Positions 1-8,865 of a DNA stretch of 41,859 nucleotides are shown piece after piece. Below the pieces are notes generated by a model, which saw only the letters and a list, made by a program, of their open reading frames with translations, made no database searches and was not told where the DNA came from. The DNA is from Bacteroides sp. Its GTDB lineage: Bacteria; Bacteroidota; Bacteroidia; Bacteroidales; Bacteroidaceae. The translations under genes were made by a program, and so were the position numbers. How positions within the stretch are numbered: position 1 is the first letter of the stretch; every line of letters starts with the position of its first letter. The stretch spans positions 1 to 41,859 of the forward strand of contig DXOJ01000490.1 in assembly GCA_019412865.1 (NCBI GenBank). The letters run 5' to 3'.

Positions 1-885
1 ATATTCTATAGTAGTCCACTGGATACCCGGATCTGTAGCTGCCTTAAACGTCACTGTTTTAATTACTGTTTGAGTTTCTCCATCTGAAAGCAAAAAAGCG
101 ACTGTAGCTTCTCCGGTTGCCGGATAAACAACTTTCAATTTTGTGTTATTTCCCGAACCTGTCACTTGGATTGTCCAGTTTGAAGGATTGGTATCCAACA
201 TTCTCATAATACAGCCTTCCGGAAGCACTATTGGATAAATTTCTTCTCCTGCAGTCTCTTTACTATATTCCGCTGCTAAATAACCATTCCAGTTGATATA
301 TTTAGGAAGTTCTACCGTTGCACCTCCGTTCAATGTAATTGTAACAATATTACCCGATTGAGTAACTCCTGTCACAGGATGGGCAACCGGATATGACGGT
401 ATCGTCACTGAATTATCTCCAATGGTCAATTTGGTAGAACCGTCCTGATTTGTTTCCATTTTGATAACATCTCCACTATTTACGTAAATAGTTTTACCAT
501 CTACCTGCAAGGGCTCACCGCCCAATGTCCAATACCATTTACCATCATCGCCTTTATCCACGCCAATACTTTCTTCATTTGTTCCACTCACCTCACCATC
601 TTTGTTGTAAAACAACGTAATAGGAGATGCATGAAGGAATGAGATTTTATAGCCTTCCGTTCCATCTTCTTTTGTCACCTTCTCTACATCGGTAATATAA
701 TCTGTAGCAGTAAGAATTCCCTGCAAAGAATTCAGTTGCTCAACCACTGTCTTCTGCCATTTCTCCAAAGCGGAAATTCTCTCTTCCTGTCCGTTGACTG
801 CATCCCACAAATCTCCATCATCATAGCTACAACTACCTAATAAAGTTGCCGCAAATACTACACATAAAATTGATTTCAGTTTCAT
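1..885 (-). CDS. DUF4988-type surface lipoprotein, 3' end cut by window edge
   Basis: An open frame of 295 codons begins at the ATG at 883-885 and leaves the window at base 1 with no stop, so the C-terminus is missing. The N-terminus is a lipoprotein signal with lipobox LLGSC (Cys at about residue 19). A short coiled coil follows (about residues 25-55, NGQEERISALEKW), then the DUF4988 pattern of a 'DYITDV' start, 'GYKISF', 'FYNKDGE' and 'KWYWTLGGEPL'. Beyond residue 190 the chain looks like a beta-sandwich of BACON type. Family members sit in Bacteroides polysaccharide loci as outer-membrane lipoproteins; surface glycan binding is inferred and no substrate can be named. It is the fourth gene of the SusC/SusD/GH16 operon, 38 bp after the GH16 gene, and is probably co-transcribed with it. 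Confidence 0.8.
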   Translation of the reverse strand, partial: MKLKSILCVVFAATLLGSCSYDDGDLWDAVNGQEERISALEKWQKTVVEQLNSLQGILTATDYITDVEKVTKEDGTEGYKISFLHASPITLFYNKDGEVSGTNEESIGVDKGDDGKWYWTLGGEPLQVDGKTIYVNSGDVIKMETNQDGSTKLTIGDNSVTIPSYPVAHPVTGVTQSGNIVTITLNGGATVELPKYINWNGYLAAEYSKETAGEEIYPIVLPEGCIMRMLDTNPSNWTIQVTGSGNNTKLKVVYPATGEATVAFLLSDGETQTVIKTVTFKAATDPGIQWTTIEY

Positions 886-923
886 ATTATTATCTTATTA
901 AAAAGGTTTATTTATTCAGTTTA

Positions 924-2852
924 TTAATAAAGGATCAGATCTTTCCGATATGGCATATCATGATCGGTATAGGTATCGTCGATATAGAAACGAACCCAGT
1001 CTATCTCCATACGGGGAATCAGCGCATCCGGATTATTTTTCAACATATTCCTTGCTGTCAGATAACTCATTTCCATTGATGGATAATTCGGAGCCTGTTT
1101 ACCTAGGAACATCATCGTCAGAATGTAATAAAGTCCCTCGGTATTTACTTTATCTGTAAACGGCCATCTGGCACCATTAGCCAACGCTTGTGCTTCAGTT
1201 ATGGTTATTGTAGTCTTACCATTGACTCCCATACGCACGGTCTGATTATCCACCCATTCCATCCAATAAATCTGGAACTGATCTATTGTTCCCGCAATGT
1301 CGGTTACGGCAACAGTCGGATTATAATGCCGACTTCCCCCTGTTCCAGGAGCTGTGTTTCCGATATGAAAAGTTTGCTCCGCTGATCTTCTATAGCTTAA
1401 ATTTCCATGTTTGGTGTTATTTTCCATCACATCTATTTCTCCAAAATCCGGCCAAACGTTCCACTGCGAGTCGCCTCCTACCTGCTCATTACCCTGGAGC
1501 CAGATACCCGGTAACATTCCGCTATTTTCTGCACCACGAATACGTGCGCGTGTCTCGATACGCATTCCCGGATAAATACGGATGTTAGAGGATGCCCAAG
1601 TAGGACTATTTACATTTCCTCGCATAAACTTACAGGAATAAAAAGCAGAAGTTCCAAAATCTTTAGTACCATTATTTCCTGGAGTACGCTCTTTCAGTGA
1701 AATCATTCTCAAATAACCTTCGTCTGTAACCCATGCATATTTAGCATTATCCACAGAACCTGCAGTTTCTACCGCCGCTGTATTCTGGTCAGCAAAACCT
1801 AAAGGATATTCATTACTCACATATGTTTTATCATTGCTTTCTTTCGTCGTTAAACACGAAGATATTTTATGAAATTCGTATGCACGGAAGAATTTCCACT
1901 TTCCTTCCGGAAGCACTTTTCCACTATTCGGATGAGGATCGCCCTCATTCATTACCTGATAATTAGTCTGTCCCCAAGCTTTTATAGCCGCTTCATTTTT
2001 CGGTGAAACAAACAACTGATCTGCATCTTCATATAGCCAGCGCTCATCTCTTACCTCACTGCCCATATTTTTATGAATATCAATCTTCTTTATAATCAAC
2101 TTCGTAGCCTGCAAAGGATAACGGCTAAGAACAGGAACTGTAGCAAGATCAAGAGTCAGCTCTTCATCCTCGGTAGTATTCACATCTTTTATTATAGTAA
2201 TCGGCGCACTTTCTACCGAGTTAGCTCCGGCAGGAATAGTCAACTCTAAAGGAAGATTTTCATAACGTTCTCCTTCTCCGGCTTTAGGAGTAATAGTAAT
2301 GGTAAGTTCGTCTCTCAATGTAGTATTGACGGAAGCTACCAATACAAAAGTCTGTCCCTCCTTCACCGTATTATCGGCATTATTTTTCAATGAAACTTTA
2401 GAATAGTGGTAGTCACTGACAGTCACAATTTGCAAAGCACCTGCCATTCTATATCCGCGTGCAAATGCAGATATTTCGACGGAACGTTCTCTATTCAGTC
2501 CTTCTTTCTTTACAGGAACCCGAACGGTTTTAGTCGTCTCTCCCTGCTTCATGGTAACCACCGATGGAAAATCATCAAATACCAACTGATCGACTGCTCC
2601 CTTATCAGTAGTGGCACTCAATCTGATATTCAGATCCTCATTCATCGTTTTTTTTCCTTCTTCCGTACCTGTCACGTCAAAAGTGATTTCCAGCATCTCT
2701 CCCATTACCAAATCTGTACTGTTCAGTGTCATCTTTAAAGGTACAGGTTCTGCCAACGGGCTTACATTATCATCGTCAGAACATCCTGACATACTCACTG
2801 CCACCAATATAAGCAGCATCCACAAATATGTCCATTCTAAAATCTTTTTCAT
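924..2852 (-). CDS. GH16 family glycoside hydrolase lipoprotein with N-terminal beta-sandwich domains
   Basis: A 642-residue lipoprotein (lipobox SMSGC, Cys at about 24). Residues about 36-255 form two beta-sandwich repeats resembling Calx-beta or Ig-like stalks, seen as repeated '...VKEGQTF...' and '...MGEMLEI...' strand patterns. The GH16 jelly roll covers about residues 290-640. Its catalytic motif EIDVME lies at about 469-474 in the context WPDFGEIDVMEN, so the nucleophile Glu, helper Asp and acid/base Glu of the family are all present; GIWLQGNE upstream fits the substrate cleft. GH16 enzymes cleave beta-1,3/1,4-glucans or beta-galactans; the exact substrate cannot be read here. It follows the SusD gene in the position often held by a surface glycan-binding protein, so it may both bind and cut glycan at the cell surface. 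Confidence 0.85.
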   Translation of the reverse strand: MKKILEWTYLWMLLILVAVSMSGCSDDDNVSPLAEPVPLKMTLNSTDLVMGEMLEITFDVTGTEEGKKTMNEDLNIRLSATTDKGAVDQLVFDDFPSVVTMKQGETTKTVRVPVKKEGLNRERSVEISAFARGYRMAGALQIVTVSDYHYSKVSLKNNADNTVKEGQTFVLVASVNTTLRDELTITITPKAGEGERYENLPLELTIPAGANSVESAPITIIKDVNTTEDEELTLDLATVPVLSRYPLQATKLIIKKIDIHKNMGSEVRDERWLYEDADQLFVSPKNEAAIKAWGQTNYQVMNEGDPHPNSGKVLPEGKWKFFRAYEFHKISSCLTTKESNDKTYVSNEYPLGFADQNTAAVETAGSVDNAKYAWVTDEGYLRMISLKERTPGNNGTKDFGTSAFYSCKFMRGNVNSPTWASSNIRIYPGMRIETRARIRGAENSGMLPGIWLQGNEQVGGDSQWNVWPDFGEIDVMENNTKHGNLSYRRSAEQTFHIGNTAPGTGGSRHYNPTVAVTDIAGTIDQFQIYWMEWVDNQTVRMGVNGKTTITITEAQALANGARWPFTDKVNTEGLYYILTMMFLGKQAPNYPSMEMSYLTARNMLKNNPDALIPRMEIDWVRFYIDDTYTDHDMPYRKDLILY

Positions 2853-2885
2853 ACAGTATATCTTTAATTATAAAGTCTATGATTA

Positions 2886-4691
2886 TTATTTCCACCCCGG
2901 ATTCTGTTTCATTTGCTTATTCAGTTCCAGTTCACTTGGAGGAATAGGTAACAGATAGTCTCTCTTAGGATTGAATTGATAACCACCCGGTATCAACTCC
3001 TGCAAAGGATCCATCCATCCGTTGCCATCTACCAATACTTTGGCTAATGCTTCATGTTTATCTTCCGCAAATGATTTGTATAAAACACCATCATGTCCCA
3101 AATATGCTCCTTTGCCACGTTTGCCAACAATTACCTTATCAGCAGCCCAACGCATCAGATCATCCAAACGATATCCCTGCAATGCCAGTTCCACACGACG
3201 CTCACGACGAATCTCTTGCATAACGGGAGTCAACGTATAACCATAATCTGTAAAGTTAGGATCTCTGACAGGTGTCACATAAGTGACTCCGGCACGTGCA
3301 CGCAGAGGTTTCAATGTTTTACTTAACACTTCATCATCACATTTGCCCAGTTCCTCGGCAGCTTCGGCATAGCTCAATAATGCATCAGCATAACGCATGA
3401 GTACCAGTCCGGTTTCACAGTCCCCTGAAACGTATGTCGTATCTACTCCGAGACGAATGTGATACCCTGTTACATTTTTGGCATTACCATCACCTGCCAG
3501 AAAAGGAGGATTGATTGTTTTATCACCGGTAGAAACATCTGCCACTTTCATCGGACGAGAACCTTTCGCAGTAGATTTAAACTTATAGCCAGTGCTCATG
3601 ATAGTTTCTGTGAGACGCAAATCCCGGCTTTTAAAGGTTTCGTTAAAATCCTTAAACTTGCTATTGTTCGGATCAACGGGCGTTCCATCAGCATTCAAAT
3701 AAGTATTTACCAAATCTCCGGCTATACCGGCAGGTCCATCCTGATCGACAACTCCTCCACCCACTAATCCGGTCAAAGCATGAAATACACCATCAGTAAC
3801 CGAATATTTTCTCCAGAACAATACTTCTGAAATGTTGGAATAATCATTTTGATTAAACAGACGTCCGTAAGCATCTCCCGGATTGACTACACCGCCATCT
3901 GTTTCTTTCGTATTTAATTTTATACCTTGCTCGAAAAGCATATCTCCCCATCTCAACACTTCTCCAAAGAAATAAGCCGATTGGTCAGTGGCAGCCGCAA
4001 ATTCATCATTCTTGTGGTATTTCTCCCACGAACCTTCGTATAGCGCAACCTGCATGGCAAGCAACATAGCCGCTTCCTTACAAATACGCAAACCACTGTA
4101 TTTGCTTCTATTGAACAATAGTTTCTCTGCTTTGTCCAGATCTTCCAAAATAAATTTAGCAACTTCACCACGATCTTTCTGTGGGATCTGCAAACCGGCT
4201 ATTGTGGCATGTTCATCCCAGAAAGCATCCATAATAGGGATATTACCGAACTTCTTCAACTGAACAAAGTGCCAGTAAGCCCGTAAGAAGTAAGCTTCGC
4301 CTTTCAATGATTTCACTTCTTCTGTTTCCATGTCTTCCGGTACCAAGTAATAGTGAAAGAAATAGTTCACATTACGCAGATTTTTATAACCGTTTTCCCA
4401 GTCTTCACTGCTGGAAAACAAGGTTTCCTCACCATTCAGGCGCTTATTGTAAATTTCGGAAAGAATATTATCACTGTTCTTTTCTTCTCCACGCACTCCC
4501 ATTCCGAATTTTGCCAATGAAGGAAGCGCTGTATAAAGACCATTGATATATCCACGCACTTGGGCTTCACCGGACAAGAACGATTCGTTGTTCGGCACGG
4601 TAAGCGGCTCACGATCCAGAAAGTCGGCACAAGAAGATACACATGTACCAAGACCTGCCATCAATACTATATATAAATAAAATCGTTTCAT
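2886..4691 (-). CDS. SusD/RagB-family outer-membrane nutrient-binding lipoprotein
   Basis: A 601-residue protein with a lipoprotein signal ending in CVSSC, followed by the family start 'ADFLDREPLTVPNNESF'. Alpha-helical TPR-like segments ('EAYFLRAYWHFVQLKKFGNIPI') and the C-terminal SusD region with 'RRERRVELALQGYRLDDLMRW' and a final 'LLPIPPSELELNKQMKQNPGW' are typical. SusD proteins form a lid on the SusC pore and bind oligosaccharide at the cell surface. The gene begins 16 bp after the SusC gene stop and is followed by the GH16 gene, so one transcript is expected. Length is usual for the family. Confidence 0.93.
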   Translation of the reverse strand: MKRFYLYIVLMAGLGTCVSSCADFLDREPLTVPNNESFLSGEAQVRGYINGLYTALPSLAKFGMGVRGEEKNSDNILSEIYNKRLNGEETLFSSSEDWENGYKNLRNVNYFFHYYLVPEDMETEEVKSLKGEAYFLRAYWHFVQLKKFGNIPIMDAFWDEHATIAGLQIPQKDRGEVAKFILEDLDKAEKLLFNRSKYSGLRICKEAAMLLAMQVALYEGSWEKYHKNDEFAAATDQSAYFFGEVLRWGDMLFEQGIKLNTKETDGGVVNPGDAYGRLFNQNDYSNISEVLFWRKYSVTDGVFHALTGLVGGGVVDQDGPAGIAGDLVNTYLNADGTPVDPNNSKFKDFNETFKSRDLRLTETIMSTGYKFKSTAKGSRPMKVADVSTGDKTINPPFLAGDGNAKNVTGYHIRLGVDTTYVSGDCETGLVLMRYADALLSYAEAAEELGKCDDEVLSKTLKPLRARAGVTYVTPVRDPNFTDYGYTLTPVMQEIRRERRVELALQGYRLDDLMRWAADKVIVGKRGKGAYLGHDGVLYKSFAEDKHEALAKVLVDGNGWMDPLQELIPGGYQFNPKRDYLLPIPPSELELNKQMKQNPGWK

Positions 4692-4707
4692 ACTTCTCTG
4701 TTATTTA

Positions 4708-7700
4708 TTAAAAAGTAAAATCAAGACCAAACACAAAGTTTCTGTTCATCGGATATACTTTACCGTTACCGTTTTCATTGGCAGCGGAGGTAAGTCCCGG
4801 TGCTGTGGCATTGCTACCACCCGCCCAAGTATTTACCTGATTCAATGTTTCAGGATCAAAAGCCTTAGGCAACTTAGTAATAGTGAACAGATTGTCACAC
4901 GTAAAATATACCCTCAAATTTTCCAGTCTCATCGTTTTCAGGAGTTTCTTGTCGAATGTATAAGACACGGTCAGGTTCTTCATACGCATATAGGCGGCAT
5001 TGACCATATAGCGTGTTGTATTGTAACCAATATTTGTATTATAATCTACTGTTTTGGGATCTGTCAGACGAGGAAGATATCCACGGGGATTTGACGGGCT
5101 AAAATAGTCGAGATGCTCTTTAAAGAAGTTCTTTCCACCAAAAAGATAAGTACTTCCCGCTAATGCAAAATCACGTTTCGCCACTCCCTGGAATAAAGTA
5201 GAGACAGAGAATCCTTTATATCCCAAGTTCAAATTGATGCCAAATGAATATTTAGGTGTAGCATTTCCGATTACCTTCAGATCACCATGATCCTCCAATG
5301 TTCCTTTTCCCGGATCTACTTTACCGTCACGGTTAGTATCCAGATATTTCAAATCACCTACTTGCCAAAGGTTATCATTCTTAAAGAAAGAAAGGTCTTT
5401 GCTATTCAGATATGAATCAATCTCCTGATTGGTCATAAACAAGTCATCTGCTACGAATCCCCAAATTTCACCTATATCCATTCCTTCATAATAACCTTTG
5501 TTGCGATCCAAACCGGTATGGTTGTTATAAATAATGCCTTCAGGATTGTTATACTTCGTAATAACAGCCTTGTAATTGAATAAATTGAATCCTATTCCAT
5601 AACTAAAACCACATTTCAACTTATCCTGCCAGTTGACAGAGAGTTCCCAACCACGGTTACGAAGAGTAGCATTATTTATTTTTGCACGATCATCAGGAAT
5701 GATACCACTGACAGCCGGAATAGCTTCAGCAGGACCAATCATGTCTTTGGTCGTACGTTGATAAACATCAAACGTTACAGACAAACGATCTTTCAATAAC
5801 ATCAGATCCAAACCGAAGTTGGCAGTATCTACTTTCTCCCATGTGATGTACGGGCTAATCATTTTCGGAGTTAATGAGATTGTTCCTTTACCTATTACAT
5901 CACCTCCTCCCGGAAGTAACCATGCATTCACATTATTCGGGTCAAGACTCATCACTCCCAGATAATCATATAATCCGGCACCATTCTGATTTCCCAGACG
6001 TCCATAAGAGACACGTACTTTAAATTGTGATACCGGCATATTTAAATCGGTAAAGTATTTAGTACGAGCAATGTCATAACCGGCAGAAAAAGACGGGAAG
6101 AATCCCCAACGATGTCCCGATGCAAAGCGGGAAGAGCCGTCATAACGTCCGCTAAGTTCCAAGAAATAAGTATTCTGATAGTTCCAGTTGATTCGGGTAT
6201 AAAATCCCATCGTAGCCCAGTGGGTACGAGCCTCTCCAGCATATACGGTTCCATCAGCATTGTCAAATGAATAAGTATCTTCGCTCAACATTCCATCTTT
6301 ATACATATATTCACTGGAATTTTCTTGCAATTCCATTTGATAACCTGCCATGATTTTAAAGTCATGATCCCCCCATTGATTCATGTAGGTACTGGACAAA
6401 CTGGGAGACAGATAGTAATTGAAAGCACTACCGCGTGTCAGTGAACCGAAACGTGTATTTTGCCATCTCATACCCGGATATTGATACCCCTGACGATTGC
6501 CGGAAGTCTCTATAACTTGCCCGTTAGGCAATGCATGATTGCTTTTTTTCAGTTTGAAACTATTATTTTCCACATCCAGACGAGCTTTCATTTCTCCCAT
6601 GATGTCCCACCCTTGCAGCGGGGTAATAATAGCCGAGAAAGATAATGCATCCGAAACACGGTTCTGATTATAATTGGACTTTTTCAGATATAATAATTCA
6701 TTCCAGGTTGGAGTGGAATACTCCGTCTGTTCAATGGGTAATTGAGTCACACGGGTTGGAGCCGTATTGGCTATCGTACCATAAAAAATAGTCTGATTAG
6801 CCATCGGGCGATTGATGATGTTTATCGTTGCATTATTATTAAAGTGGAATTTCAACCAATCGGTTGCTGTAACCGAAAACTTAGTATTGATATTATACTT
6901 TTTCAGATCATCCTGAACCTGATCCATCAAACCTTCCTGATAAGTATATCCTAAACCAATGTAATAAGTAGATTTTTCTCCACCACCCTGTACACTCAAA
7001 TTATGAGAATGACGTATCGCACGGTCTTTGAAATAATAATCAAACCAATCTGTATTACCATACTGAACATTATCGGCTGCAGCCCAACCGTCACCCGCTT
7101 GATTAGGACCGATGCCGGGAAATTCTGCCGAATAAGGATTAGCCATAAAACCTTTCATTTTTTCGATGGTTGCATTTGAGATCTGCGCCGTACGTCCCAT
7201 ATTCACATCCCGCTGATTGCAATAGTTGGCATACTCTAATGAGTTCATCATTTGCGGCATATTAATAGGAGAACTGAAACCAACTGTTCCGCGATAGGTA
7301 ACACGTGTCTTTTCCTTCCGTCCGCTTTTAGTGGTCACCAATACTACTCCATAAGCAGCACGGGCACCGTACACTGCTGATGCGGAAGCATCTTTCAAAA
7401 CACTGATACTTTCGATATCGGCAGGATTGACATTCTGCATACTTTGTTCCACACCGTCTACCAATACATAAGGTTCGCCACCATTGATAGAACCAACTCC
7501 ACGAATATTAAATTTAATTTCAGCACCAGTCTCACCACCTACACCGTCCGCTGCAGCATCTGACGCAAAGTTTAAACCAGCGACATTACCTTGCAGCGCA
7601 CTAGTCACGTCGGTTACCGGACGATTGACAATCGCATCGGACTTAACAGTAGCTACGGCAGCCGTAATTGTATTACGTTTCTGCTTACCCATACCTACCA

Positions 7701-8040
7701 CTACCACTTCATCAAGTACTTTTGAATCTTCTTTGAGCACGAAACGATTACCCTCCAGTTTCGTTACTTTTACTTCAAGAGGAGAAAAACCTACATAAGA
7801 AATAGTTAATGTGGCTCCAACTTTACCTTTTACAGAGAAATTTCCATCAATATCGGTTATGGCACCTTCTTGCCCTCCTTTTACCATGACTGTAGCACCA
7901 ATAACAGTTTCACCCTTATCATCTACTACTTGTCCTTTAATCATTTGTTGCTGTGCAAATACTCCCGACGGAAACAACAGGAGCAGCATCAGAAGAACAA
8001 CAAAGTAGCTTTGTTTTTTCATAAGCTTCTTTCTTTTCAT
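4708..8040 (-). CDS. SusC/RagA-family TonB-dependent outer-membrane transporter
   Basis: A 1110-residue protein with a signal peptide ending at VFAQQ. A carboxypeptidase-like regulatory domain follows at about 35-105 ('GQVVDDKGETVIGATV', 'DIDGNFSVKG'), then a TonB-box-like stretch 'LDEVVVVGMG', a plug domain ('GVGSINGGEPYVLVDGV', 'IESISVLKDASASAVYGARA') and a C-terminal beta-barrel ending in Phe (FGLDFTF). It imports oligosaccharides using TonB energy with its SusD partner. There is no N-terminal STN domain, so regulation through an anti-sigma factor is unlikely. A second possible start is the Met at residue 7 (8020-8022), where the more standard signal peptide begins. First gene of its operon; a -7 promoter motif lies 41 bp upstream. 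Confidence 0.95.
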   Translation of the reverse strand: MKRKKLMKKQSYFVVLLMLLLLFPSGVFAQQQMIKGQVVDDKGETVIGATVMVKGGQEGAITDIDGNFSVKGKVGATLTISYVGFSPLEVKVTKLEGNRFVLKEDSKVLDEVVVVGMGKQKRNTITAAVATVKSDAIVNRPVTDVTSALQGNVAGLNFASDAAADGVGGETGAEIKFNIRGVGSINGGEPYVLVDGVEQSMQNVNPADIESISVLKDASASAVYGARAAYGVVLVTTKSGRKEKTRVTYRGTVGFSSPINMPQMMNSLEYANYCNQRDVNMGRTAQISNATIEKMKGFMANPYSAEFPGIGPNQAGDGWAAADNVQYGNTDWFDYYFKDRAIRHSHNLSVQGGGEKSTYYIGLGYTYQEGLMDQVQDDLKKYNINTKFSVTATDWLKFHFNNNATINIINRPMANQTIFYGTIANTAPTRVTQLPIEQTEYSTPTWNELLYLKKSNYNQNRVSDALSFSAIITPLQGWDIMGEMKARLDVENNSFKLKKSNHALPNGQVIETSGNRQGYQYPGMRWQNTRFGSLTRGSAFNYYLSPSLSSTYMNQWGDHDFKIMAGYQMELQENSSEYMYKDGMLSEDTYSFDNADGTVYAGEARTHWATMGFYTRINWNYQNTYFLELSGRYDGSSRFASGHRWGFFPSFSAGYDIARTKYFTDLNMPVSQFKVRVSYGRLGNQNGAGLYDYLGVMSLDPNNVNAWLLPGGGDVIGKGTISLTPKMISPYITWEKVDTANFGLDLMLLKDRLSVTFDVYQRTTKDMIGPAEAIPAVSGIIPDDRAKINNATLRNRGWELSVNWQDKLKCGFSYGIGFNLFNYKAVITKYNNPEGIIYNNHTGLDRNKGYYEGMDIGEIWGFVADDLFMTNQEIDSYLNSKDLSFFKNDNLWQVGDLKYLDTNRDGKVDPGKGTLEDHGDLKVIGNATPKYSFGINLNLGYKGFSVSTLFQGVAKRDFALAGSTYLFGGKNFFKEHLDYFSPSNPRGYLPRLTDPKTVDYNTNIGYNTTRYMVNAAYMRMKNLTVSYTFDKKLLKTMRLENLRVYFTCDNLFTITKLPKAFDPETLNQVNTWAGGSNATAPGLTSAANENGNGKVYPMNRNFVFGLDFTF

Positions 8041-8080
8041 AATATTACATTTAATAATAAAGACTTTATTTATTAGCTAA

Positions 8081-8088
8081 CAAAAATA
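8081..8088 (-). promoter_or_regulatory. Bacteroides -7 promoter motif upstream of the left SusC gene
   Basis: The minus strand reads TATTTTTG, a full match to the Bacteroides sigma -7 consensus TAnnTTTG, 41 bp upstream of the SusC start codon. No clear -33 TTTG is present at the usual spacing, so this is a moderate call. Confidence 0.4.
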
Positions 8089-8497
8089 AATCTCAAAGAT
8101 TATTAGTTTGGAAGAGTTCCTAAAAACATTATTTGGCAACTCTTATCGACTACAAAAATAAGAAGGCTATAAAAACAAGATGTTCCAAAATCGCTATTTT
8201 ATATCCAATTTTATCTAAAATCATCCATTTCATCGATAAATTATAGCGTTGTAGACATCATTGAACACTTTTCAAGTCAAATAAGGAAATCTATAATTAT
8301 GATAAGACCTAACTTTTCTTTTAAGCTGGATACATGTTCTATTTTTCATATCCAGAAAGATGAAACGATTACAGAAAAAAGTACCCTGGCATAAAAAAGC
8401 ATTAAGAAATTACATATATATGCATATTAGAAGAGAAATACTACATTTGTTTTCGGATAATATGCATTCTTCCCAAAGAAATTAATAAACTTCCCCA

Positions 8498-8550
8498 GTG
8501 AGCAACAAACCGTTCCTCGGTGAGCAACACCTCCTTACTCACCGAAGAAC
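8498..8550. repeat. Direct repeat plus hairpin in the SusC upstream region
   Basis: The 10-mer GTGAGCAACA occurs at 8498-8507 and again at 8520-8529, exactly 22 bp (about two helical turns) apart. The second copy lies in an inverted repeat: GTTCCTCGGTGAG at 8512-8524 pairs with CTCACCGAAGAAC at 8538-8550 (12 of 13 pairs, 13-nt loop). No T-run follows on either strand, so it does not look like a simple terminator. It could be an operator or an RNA structure. Confidence 0.5.
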
Positions 8551-8865
8551 CTATCCAAAGCCACCGACCAAGGTACAAAAGCTCTCTAAAAAAACTATTT
8601 GCAAGCTAGTTCATCTTTAAATAAACAACTGAAACAAAAAGCAAAATATTCTCTATATAGTAAAACTGGAAGCATATAAACATAAAAATGAACCTACAAG
8701 AAACACTTTCAAAGGCTATACAGCAAAACAGCACACAATCTCACACTCTATAAATGAAAATGAGGCTCATTTTTCAGCAAGCCATTGACCATTGACCTAA
8801 ATATTAAAAGCAGGATGAACGGAATATACATTTTTTCAGATCAACACATTTTTAATCCGATCCTT

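Larger units (their letters stand above)
8041..8865. other. 825-bp non-coding region upstream of the SusC operon
   Basis: No open frame with coding character was found on either strand. The region holds the -7 motif at 8081-8088 and a structured patch at 8498-8550. The rest is AT-rich and featureless to the eye. It is long for this compact genome and would suit a regulatory leader or an unannotated small RNA, but neither is shown. Confidence 0.5.
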
